Below the pieces are notes generated by a model, which made no database searches, was not told the DNA's origin, and saw nothing but the letters and a program-made list of their open reading frames with translations. Positions 5,248-11,254 of a DNA stretch of 12,777 nt are shown in pieces (positions within the stretch are counted from its first letter, which is position 1; each line of letters begins with the position of its first letter). The position numbers were made by a program, and so were the translations under genes. The stretch lies in the NCBI GenBank assembly GCA_001275005.1, contig JWZX01000234.1, positions 1-12,777 on the forward strand, given 5' to 3'. The stretch comes from Chrysochromulina tobinii. Its lineage: Eukaryota > Haptophyta > Prymnesiales > Chrysochromulinaceae.

Positions 5248-7473
5248 TCAGCCGCAAATGCTCAGCGCCACAGACACGCTCCGGCCATCCACGGCGAAGC
5301 CGATCCGCATGGAGACCCCGTGACACTCTCGGCGCCGTCGCGTCGTCGCGGGCTCGTCGTGCGCAAAGAGGCCGCGGCAAGCACGGCATCGCCACATGCG
5401 CGTGAGCATGCCGCTCGCGCCCGGCTTCGGGTAGACGCGTACGTTCTTGAAGCTGCCCTCGCACTCAGCGCATAGCGGGCATATGCTCGGTCGAGGGATA
5501 GAGGCGCCGTGGTGGGCGCCGCCGCCCTCGCCGCCGCCCTCGCCGCCGCCCTCGCCGCCGCCCTCGCCGCCGCCCTCGCCGCCGCCGCTGCCATCGGCAC
5601 GCGCCGCCGAGGCCGCCGTGCTCGGGTTAGGTGCAAAGGTACGTGCAAGGGCACGTGCAGGGGCACGCACACGGGTGAGTCGCACGGCGATGCAGGCTAC
5701 CCCCCCGACCGCGCACGCCCTCTGCTCACTGAGCACCCAACCTCCGGGCGGGAAGCGACGCGCGGATCGGACGCATGCCATCGCGGTGCCCGTGCTCCCC
5801 GCGCTGCCCACAAGCAAGGCACATCCCCCGTGACGAAGCACGCGCGCGAGCTCTCGAAGGAGCGCTCCCACATCCATTCGAGCGTGCAGCATCCCGTAGG
5901 GCAGGTCGGCGACCGCCGCGTCGACACTCGCCGCGCGCAGCCCCGAGCAGGTCGCGTCGGCGTGCAGAACGCTCACGACGGCGCCTTCACACAGCCAGCC
6001 GCGCACACGAGCCTCGGCTGCATTGGCGCGCGCCGCATTGCTCGCCGCTGCGTCCGTGTCGAGGGAGATTGCATGCACGCGCGCGAGGCATGCGGCCTCG
6101 ATGCTGAGGAGGCCCAGGCCGCCGCACGGGTCGAGCACGACGTCGCCGGGGGCTGGCGCGAGTAAGCGCACCTGTGGGGAAGCAGGTACGGCGTCGTGGT
6201 GAGCACTTGCATGCCGAGAGACACCAGGGCGTTGGCGCGAGGGCGGCGATGGCGCCGTAGTGAGCGCGTGCATGCTACGCGCCGATGGGCGATGGCGCCG
6301 TAGTGAGCGCACCATGGTGGCCGCGCGCGAGGGCCGCATGTGTGCGCGCGAGAGGCCATGCAGGAGCCACGGGCGCTTCTCAGGCGGCAGCACACTCGTG
6401 CGCCGTGCCTCCCAGGGGGGGAGCACGAGCCCAAGGAGCAGCCGGCGCTGCACGAGCACGCCGACGAGCGTGATCTCGGGCGCGTCCAGATCGACCGTCC
6501 ACGAGGGCTGCCACGTCAGCACCACTTGGGCGATCTCCGCGGCGATCTCGGGGCTCGAGATTGCATGCTCGCCGCCTCGGAGCACAGCGACTCTCAAACG
6601 GAGCGGCGCGCCCGCGTCTTCGCCGTTGGGGGCGGCAAGACAGGTACCGGTACTGCCGCCGCCGCCCTCGCTCCTGCTGCTGCCGTTGCCGCAGCCGCCG
6701 CTGCCGCCGCTGCCGTTGCCGCTGCCGCTGCTGCCGCTGCCGCTGCCGCTGCCGTTGCGGCTGCCGTTGCCGCCGTCGTCGACCCCGCCGCCGCCTTTGC
6801 AATCAGCCACGTGCACCCGCCACGTGCGCAGCGCACGTGACCAGCCTTGTGAACTCTCCGCACGATCGCCCGTGAGCGCTCGTGCGACTGCACCGAGGGC
6901 CTCCGCAGCGGTGGCCGACTCGAGACCCACCACGTCTTGGCAGAGCACGAGCGCGAGTGCGGCGAGCAGCGTTGGATTACCGAGCGCCGTCATGAGCGGA
7001 CGATGCGCACCCACGAGCAGGGGCGACACGCCGCCGGCCGCGCCCGCGGCGAAGCCCGCAGCCACCTGTGGTGGCGCGGGTGCCACGAGTCGGGCTTGCG
7101 GCAGCACCAGGCCGGACTCGGCCTCGAGGGAGGCGGCCGCTACTGCCTCCAGCCCCGGCGTCACGAGCAGCGCATAGGCATAGGCATGCTCCCAGAGGCC
7201 CTCGTCCACAAGGAGCGGCGCTGTTGGCAGTGGCGGGGGCGGCGGCGGCGCGTGCGGCGCTGGCTGCTGATCGGGAGAGGCTGATCTCATTGGAGCTTCA
7301 TGCTCCATTTGGTGCACGGCGTCGACGTCGATCGGATATCTATGGCGCTTTCTGACGATCGTCGGACGGTCCAAGAAGTGCCGTACGGATAGGCGACGTC
7401 GGCCCCGTGTCGGGACGCCATTGTGATTTGCGGACTCTGCGATTTCGTCGCGCGTGGTCTTGGGCGCCTTCAT
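5248..7473 (-). CDS. THUMP-domain SAM-dependent RNA methyltransferase (THUMPD2/3-like)
   Basis: Proteins of this family methylate guanosine N2 in tRNA or U6 snRNA, with THUMP binding the RNA. Numbering from the ATG at 7473 (741 residues unspliced): N-terminal ferredoxin-like start YALLVTPGLEAV near 100-111; a Gly/Ser/Asn insert about 227-275; THUMP core about 292-352 (LRLRVAVLRGGEHAISS to LLLGLVLP); MRPSRAATMV at 379-388, matching the conserved LRPSLAxxM; motif I VVLDPCGGLGLLSIEAA at 445-461; catalytic DLPYG at 523-527, like the D-x-P-(F/Y)-G of eukaryotic members. The tail has a (GGGE)n linker at 629-652, then CPLC...C and CRAC (Cys 665, 668, 671, 696, 699), a zinc-ribbon-like addition. A probable intron at 6312-6172 would remove residues 388-434. 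The frame opens at GTG 7509; ATG 7308 is an alternative start that loses only a basic Pro-rich leader. The substrate cannot be read from sequence. Confidence 0.85.
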   Translation of the reverse strand: MKAPKTTRDEIAESANHNGVPTRGRRRLSVRHFLDRPTIVRKRHRYPIDVDAVHQMEHEAPMRSASPDQQPAPHAPPPPPPLPTAPLLVDEGLWEHAYAYALLVTPGLEAVAAASLEAESGLVLPQARLVAPAPPQVAAGFAAGAAGGVSPLLVGAHRPLMTALGNPTLLAALALVLCQDVVGLESATAAEALGAVARALTGDRAESSQGWSRALRTWRVHVADCKGGGGVDDGGNGSRNGSGSGSGSSGSGNGSGGSGGCGNGSSRSEGGGGSTGTCLAAPNGEDAGAPLRLRVAVLRGGEHAISSPEIAAEIAQVVLTWQPSWTVDLDAPEITLVGVLVQRRLLLGLVLPPWEARRTSVLPPEKRPWLLHGLSRAHMRPSRAATMVRSLRRHRPSARSMHALTTAPSPPSRQRPGVSRHASAHHDAVPASPQVRLLAPAPGDVVLDPCGGLGLLSIEAACLARVHAISLDTDAAASNAARANAAEARVRGWLCEGAVVSVLHADATCSGLRAASVDAAVADLPYGMLHARMDVGALLRELARVLRHGGCALLVGSAGSTGTAMACVRSARRFPPGGWVLSEQRACAVGGVACIAVRLTRVRAPARALARTFAPNPSTAASAARADGSGGGEGGGEGGGEGGGEGGGEGGGAHHGASIPRPSICPLCAECEGSFKNVRVYPKPGASGMLTRMWRCRACRGLFAHDEPATTRRRRECHGVSMRIGFAVDGRSVSVALSICG
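5525..5584. repeat. Five perfect 12-bp repeats encoding GGGE units
   Basis: The unit ccctcgccgccg occurs five times without change at 5525-5584. On the coding strand it encodes a (Gly-Gly-Gly-Glu)n linker between the methyltransferase domain and the cysteine-rich tail. Perfect identity suggests recent expansion or active length variation; the 12-bp unit keeps the frame. Confidence 0.95.
6172..6312 (-). other. Probable 141-bp phase-0 intron in the methyltransferase gene
   Basis: On the minus strand the boundaries read ACCATG|GTGCGCTCAC (donor at 6312) and TTCCCCACAG|GTGCGCTTAC (acceptor ending at 6172). Removing the 141 bases joins Met and Val codons to give TMVRLLAPAPGDVVLDP, which restores the normal close spacing between the conserved RPSxAxxM segment and motif I. 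Translated, the segment is a Ser/Arg/His/Pro-rich stretch with no family counterpart. It is a multiple of three with no stop, so retention would simply add 47 residues. The splice signals are seen; splicing itself is inferred. Confidence 0.75.
6245..6310. repeat. 23-bp direct repeat inside the putative intron
   Basis: ggcgatggcgccgtagtgag plus cgc occurs at 6245-6267 and again, unchanged, at 6288-6310 (43-bp period). The second copy abuts the donor site. A degraded third copy (gtacggcgtcgtggtgagcac) lies at about 6186-6206. The intron is thus largely built of repeats of its own 5' end. Confidence 0.9.
6649..6795. repeat. Hexanucleotide-rich tract encoding Gly/Ser/Asn insert
   Basis: A degenerate run of gccgct/gccgtt hexamers on the plus strand; the coding strand reads (GGCAGC/GGCAAC)n and gives an approximately 50-residue Gly-Ser-Asn stretch within the THUMP region of the methyltransferase. 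It is likely a disordered loop. The same hexamer class in the ankyrin exon lies in the opposite orientation and frame and codes for alanine. Confidence 0.85.
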
Positions 7474-7735
7474 AGGATTTGCTCCGCAAGAAGAGGTCAA
7501 GGAAGGCACAAGCCACCCAGGACCGACGCCTCCTCAGAACACGTTTCTCTGTCATTCGAATACGTGCGGGCGGGGTCGTGCGCCACAGGCAGCAGCACCC
7601 CTCCAAAGACAGACATGCGCGCCAACTTCACATGTAAATAAGGCCCCGGAAATCGGCATGTGCACCCCGAGCCGCTCCTCAAACGCCCCCGCCTCTGAAT
7701 CCATCCTGAATGGCGACGCGATCGAACCCCATCCG
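7474..7735. promoter_or_regulatory. Short gap between phosphatase 3' end and methyltransferase start
   Basis: This gap of 262 bp must hold both the 3' UTR of the phosphatase-like gene and the promoter/5' UTR of the methyltransferase gene, both on the minus strand. The methyltransferase frame remains open up to GTG 7509. No clear TATA or other core element is seen. A TRNA-like word (gatcgaacccc near 7721-7731) does not fold into a T-arm. Confidence 0.3.
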
Positions 7736-8809
7736 TCAGCCCTTGGACTCGAAGCCGCCGTACACGACGGTCACGCTGCTGGGCTCGATCCGGTACTGTA
7801 CGCCGCCAGAGGCACTTCGAGCGACGATGAGGGTGCACGCGACGACGCCGCAGTTGACGATCTTGCGCTTCGCCGCCTGATGCTCGCCCGTGAGGAAGCG
7901 CGCGAAAAACGAGCGGAACCAGAGCGAATGGCCCCCAACGATCAGCGTAGATTCGGGACGGTCCGCTGCCCACGCAGCGAAGGCTTCAAGCCTCGCAATG
8001 CCGCGGAAGGCGAGGGTCTTGTTGCCCGCGTTCGTTTTGCTCTCGAAGCGGGCCCCCGGCGCGCAGACCTCGAGAACGGCGTCGAGGGGCGGCGAGCACG
8101 AAGGCCGCGCGAGTGCGAGCGTGTCGAAGTTACGCGAAATCTCCTGGCAGGCGGAGTGCAGCACGACTGCCTCGCGCGAGCGACGGAGCCGATCCGAGAG
8201 CGCGATGGCGAGCGTGCACGCGGCGCGCCGCAGCTGCGACGACACGATCAGCGAAGAGCCCTCACCTGTGGTGAGGGCGGCAAAGTCTTGGCTCGCTGCC
8301 AGGTCGACACACGGCTTCCTCAGGAACGCCTGCAGCTTGATGCACTGCTCCAGGCCGTACTCCGACAGCGGCGAATCGAGGTAGGCCGAGTCCTCAAACG
8401 GGAGCAGATACAGCTCGTGGAGGGTCACTCGGAGCAGCCGCACGAGGAAGGAGGGGCCAAAGCCGCGATTGAACACGTAATTCCACACAGACTCCCCGTG
8501 ACGCACAAAGATCAGGCGAATGTGCCGTTCGGTGGCGGCGTTCGGTGGCAGCTCCTCGGCGTTGGCACGCGCACGCTGTAGGTCCTTGGAGCTCACAGCG
8601 TCCTTGGACAGCACAAGAAAGTAGCTTCCGTAGGCTACGAGCTTCGCCTTGCGGGTGAGCGCCTGGACGATGCTGCCCGTCTGCGACGAGTCTGGAAGCA
8701 GCTCCTTACGAATCATACCCAGCTTCATCGCGATCACCACGAGCAGCAGCATGAACAGGCAGGGACCGATGACATACGTCGCGAACCACGTCGTCGACGC
8801 GGCCGACAT
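7736..8809 (-). CDS. Membrane-anchored histidine-phosphatase (phosphoglycerate-mutase-like) protein
   Basis: The 357-residue protein starts at ATG 8809. Residues about 8-29 (WFATYVIGPCLFMLLLVVIAM) form one hydrophobic segment followed by KLGMIRK, so this is probably a signal anchor. The catalytic fold follows: FVRHGESVWN at 101-110 with the RHG core at 103-105 (phospho-acceptor His 104), VSSQLRRA at 189-196 like the family's SSxLxRAxxT, QEISRN at 222-227 supplying the likely acid, and GGHSLWFRSFF at 292-302 with the second His at 294. All expected histidine-phosphatase superfamily residues are visible. The segment between the RHG motif and residue 155 (PSFLVRLLR, PLSEYGLEQC) has the look of protist multigene members. 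The family covers mutases and phosphatases for sugars, lipids and proteins; the anchor argues against glycolytic mutase, but the substrate is unknown. Divergent from the C2 gene, with 200 bp between starts. Confidence 0.88.
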   Translation of the reverse strand: MSAASTTWFATYVIGPCLFMLLLVVIAMKLGMIRKELLPDSSQTGSIVQALTRKAKLVAYGSYFLVLSKDAVSSKDLQRARANAEELPPNAATERHIRLIFVRHGESVWNYVFNRGFGPSFLVRLLRVTLHELYLLPFEDSAYLDSPLSEYGLEQCIKLQAFLRKPCVDLAASQDFAALTTGEGSSLIVSSQLRRAACTLAIALSDRLRRSREAVVLHSACQEISRNFDTLALARPSCSPPLDAVLEVCAPGARFESKTNAGNKTLAFRGIARLEAFAAWAADRPESTLIVGGHSLWFRSFFARFLTGEHQAAKRKIVNCGVVACTLIVARSASGGVQYRIEPSSVTVVYGGFESKG

Positions 8810-9009
8810 GGCGTGCGAGGGGCCAGCACACAGCCGAGAGAGTTGAACGCGCCAAGATCAAGTCAAGCGAGACAAGACAAGTCAAGTCAAAGTAAAAACT
8901 TGTGAAAAGCGAAAAGAGCCTCTTGAGGGAGGGTAGGGGGCTATTTTCACTCGGAGGTCGGTTGCGCCGAGCGTGAAGTTCTAGTTTCCAAAACAAGTTT
9001 GCATTGGCA
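8810..9009. promoter_or_regulatory. Divergent 200-bp intergenic region (candidate shared promoter)
   Basis: This separates the minus-strand phosphatase-like ATG (8809) from the plus-strand C2-protein ATG (9010). It is clearly more A-rich than the flanking coding sequence. It contains an imperfect pentamer tract (tcaag/acaag units) at about 8857-8892 and A-rich stretches at 8890-8915. No TATA box is evident on either strand. A role as a bidirectional promoter follows from position only. Confidence 0.5.
8857..8892. repeat. Imperfect (tcaag/acaag)n pentamer tract
   Basis: Successive tcaag, tcaag, cgaga, caaga, caag, tcaag, tcaaag words form a purine-rich pentanucleotide tract within the divergent intergenic region. 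It could be a degenerate microsatellite or clustered binding sites; nothing in the sequence decides between these. Confidence 0.6.
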
Positions 9010-10176
9010 ATGCTAAGCACCTCGTTCGAGGGCCTTGCAAACACCGGTTCTCTTTCGAGGACCTTGCCTCGTACACGCGACAAGTTCAAAAGCACCGAAT
9101 ACCTGCGCGAACAGGCACGGCTCAAGCGCACCAACGCGGAGCTGGAGCGCGCTCAACAGTGGACCGCAGCGAGCGCCGAGCGGCCCATTCGCATTGGGCA
9201 TGATGTGCGCGGCGCCGACGCGCGGATCATGCTGGAGAGCCGCGATGTCGTGAGCCACGGCACTCCATCCCGTGTCAAGCCGGCGAGCGCGAAAAAGGCC
9301 CCTCCGCCCAAAGCGCTGAAGCTGGTCATCCGCGATATCTGCGCGCAGGATCTGCCCAATGCCGACGCAGTGGGTGGCTCCGACCCGTTTGCTCGCTTCA
9401 CGCTGCTCGAATGCGAGGACAAGCGCATCTCTTCGTGCACCAAGGCGCTCCAGAACAGCCTCAACCCGGTGTGGTCCGACGTGATTGAGCTCATCATCCC
9501 GGCCGGCTCCCTGCCATCTCGCTCCAAGGAGCCGCTGATCCACCTGGCGGTCCTCGACGAAGACGTGGCCGAGGCGGGCGAGGATGGCGACGTCGACCTG
9601 CTGGGCGAGACGGTGCTCCGGCTGACAGAGACGTCGGGGGCCTACTTCCGTGTGCCGATGGAGGGGGTGGGCATCTACGATGGCAAGAAGCAGCCGTGGT
9701 TCTCTCTCGTCTCGTTCACCTACGAGATCAGTGAATACATCCCGCCGCCTTCGGCCGCGCTGCTGCTCGGAGGCATTGAGCTGCACGACGCACCGCTCGC
9801 ACAGCTCGCAGCGCTGGGCATCCTGTCCGGGCTGCGCGTGCGCTTCGGAGTGCCCGAGGCGAGCGCCGTGGCGAGCAAACCGCTCATCTCGACGCCTCCC
9901 GTGCCGCCCACGACGTGCTCCTTCCTCGCGTGGGATGATCTCACTGTGGTGCTCGAGCTGGGCAACGCCAAGCGGCCGCCGCTGCTGCGCGCCGAGCTGT
10001 GCAGCGACGCGTGGGACGATGGCGCGACAGCCCTCGCCGCAGGCGACGTGCGACTCGAGCCGGGGAGCGTGACGGGTGGTGCGCCCAATGCGGCGGTCGT
10101 CAGCCTCGCCGGAGCGTCCTTCCGCTGCCGCCTCCAGCTGTTCTTCGATATAGTCGAGCCGGACGTCTCGGTGTGA
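9010..10176 (+). CDS. C2-domain protein, likely Ca2+-dependent membrane binding
   Basis: The open frame begins with TTG at 9004; the first ATG is 9010 and gives 388 residues with no intron evident. Residues about 1-98 are basic and helical with no known fold (a Lys/Ala/Pro linker precedes the domain). A C2 domain spans about 102-206: LKLVIRDICAQDLPNADAVG opens it, GGSDPFARF carries the second loop-1 aspartate, NSLNPVWSDVIEL is the hallmark NPxW segment, and LDEDVAEAGEDGDVDLLGE supplies loop-3 acids. The Asp residues needed for calcium (119, 125, and the 183-196 cluster) are present, so Ca2+-dependent phospholipid binding is expected. Residues about 250-380 look like a second, degenerate C2-type beta-sandwich without the acidic ligands. 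There are no transmembrane segments, so it is probably a peripheral cytosolic protein. The small LYR-like gene follows closely on the same strand. Confidence 0.85.
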   Translation: MLSTSFEGLANTGSLSRTLPRTRDKFKSTEYLREQARLKRTNAELERAQQWTAASAERPIRIGHDVRGADARIMLESRDVVSHGTPSRVKPASAKKAPPPKALKLVIRDICAQDLPNADAVGGSDPFARFTLLECEDKRISSCTKALQNSLNPVWSDVIELIIPAGSLPSRSKEPLIHLAVLDEDVAEAGEDGDVDLLGETVLRLTETSGAYFRVPMEGVGIYDGKKQPWFSLVSFTYEISEYIPPPSAALLLGGIELHDAPLAQLAALGILSGLRVRFGVPEASAVASKPLISTPPVPPTTCSFLAWDDLTVVLELGNAKRPPLLRAELCSDAWDDGATALAAGDVRLEPGSVTGGAPNAAVVSLAGASFRCRLQLFFDIVEPDVSV

Positions 10177-10323
10177 GCTGGAGAGGCATGCGTGTTTGAC
10201 GAGATGCTCATGCGTGGAGCCTTTTTCAAAGTTCCCTATTCAGAAAGTTTCGGCGTTTCGTCAAAAGAATTCCTGCGAAGCCCGAGAGAGGGGATCGGAC
10301 TGATCCGCGGCCTGGTTGCCAAG
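10177..10323 (+). promoter_or_regulatory. Short spacer between C2 and LYR-like genes
   Basis: If the LYR-like gene starts at ATG 10324, this 147-bp spacer carries both the C2 gene's 3' UTR and the next promoter. About 10205-10275 is A/T-richer than both flanks, which fits non-coding DNA. The LYR frame is open through it from GTG 10192, and an in-frame ATG at 10204 would leave only 27 bp between the genes. Confidence 0.4.
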
Positions 10324-10758
10324 ATGTCCAGTGCGGCCGTCGCACGAACACTGTACCGCGCGCTCCTGCGCGGCAGCGAGCGCGTGCGTAGCAGCATGCG
10401 CGCTGGCCACGTCGTCATCGTGGCGGAGGTCGTCCAGCGCTTTGCAGCCCACAGCCGCTCTTCCTCTGCTCTCCGCAAGGCTCTAGCGGACCAAGGGCCG
10501 CTGCCACTATCAGGTCTGGTGCGACACACCTTCCGCAACTCCGACGGTCATCAGTCCCCAGACAAAGCCTTGCGTCTCGACACGGCCTTCAGCGCCATGC
10601 GCAGCATGGCGCTTATCGAGGAGTTCGTCATGAACAACAACAAGCTCTTTGACAGCCTCGAGGGACTGAGTGACCGGGAAACGCCGGAGATGCCCCGCGC
10701 GCGGCTCGTCGCCTCGGCCATCTTGCGTGATGCGGCGCTGCCTCGGGAGCTCCCATAG
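10324..10758 (+). CDS. Small LYR-motif (Complex1_LYR-like) protein
   Basis: The chosen ATG at 10324 gives 144 residues beginning MSSAAVARTLYRALLR. LYR at residues 10-12 followed by ALLR, a basic helical region, and VRHTFRNS (Phe 70) about 60 residues later, then a helix ending FSAMRSMALIEEF, match the three-helix pattern of LYR-motif proteins (L-Y-R...R...F+xN...L). Such proteins bind the acyl carrier protein in mitochondria and serve as assembly factors or subunits for respiratory complexes and Fe-S clusters. Starting close to the LYR is usual for the family, which favours 10324. The frame extends upstream to ATG 10204, which would add 40 residues that could act as a targeting peptide. The acidic/Pro-rich C-terminus is not diagnostic. 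Which LYR subfamily it belongs to is unknown, and the call rests on a short motif. Confidence 0.6.
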   Translation: MSSAAVARTLYRALLRGSERVRSSMRAGHVVIVAEVVQRFAAHSRSSSALRKALADQGPLPLSGLVRHTFRNSDGHQSPDKALRLDTAFSAMRSMALIEEFVMNNNKLFDSLEGLSDRETPEMPRARLVASAILRDAALPRELP

Positions 10759-11254
10759 AGGCAGCCATGTGCCTTACACCAGAATGTACACAATAGCTAT
10801 TCCCCAATTCGCGTGCCAATTCGCCAGCAGCGACAGCCGCGGGTGTTGACTGTGACTGAGTCTGTGCGTCTATTATGGCTCTGATGGGTGGGCTAGCGTT
10901 AACGCCTGTTACGGCATTTGTCGTCACTCCTTCTGAGAGTTGACGTATTTTTTTCTACGTTGATTTGTATTCTCTCCACTCCACAAACCGAGAACGTGCC
11001 GCGCTCGAGCGCACCCAGGCGCTCTCCGGCCTCCGAACGGAACACGCTCACTCATCCGATCCAATATAAGTGTGGTAGACCTCCTATTTCTCGCCCCGTT
11101 TCTCAGGGTGCGCAGGTCGTCTCGACGCGTTCACGCGTGTGCACGTCGAGTGCCGTGCACCCCTGCGCACCTGCTACGTACCTGCGTGCGGCGCTCTGTC
11201 TCTGAACTTGTCGCGGAGTAGACGTCAGTAGTCGCAAAAAGAGATAGTAGGTGT
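10759..11254. other. Convergent intergenic region of 0.5 kb
   Basis: This lies between the 3' ends of the LYR-like gene (plus) and the coiled-coil gene (minus). It is AT-richer than coding sequence, with a run of T at about 10948-10954. Short frames here show no domain. No canonical AATAAA signal is seen next to either stop. The nested inverted repeat at 11107-11171 is the only marked structure. Confidence 0.6.
11107..11171. repeat. Nested inverted repeat in convergent intergenic region
   Basis: ggtgcgcagg at 11107-11116 is the perfect reverse complement of cctgcgcacc at 11162-11171. Within its 45-base loop, ctcgacg at 11121-11127 pairs perfectly with cgtcgag at 11144-11150, and acgcgt occurs twice (11125-11130 and 11133-11138). 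A transcript of either strand could fold into a two-stem hairpin. Function is unknown: structured 3' UTR, non-coding RNA or chance are all open. Confidence 0.6.

Noticed and set aside
7715-7740. tRNA B-box-like word (minus strand GGGTTCGATCGC)
   Set aside because: The bases flanking the loop do not pair as a T stem, and the rest of a tRNA would fall inside the phosphatase coding end.
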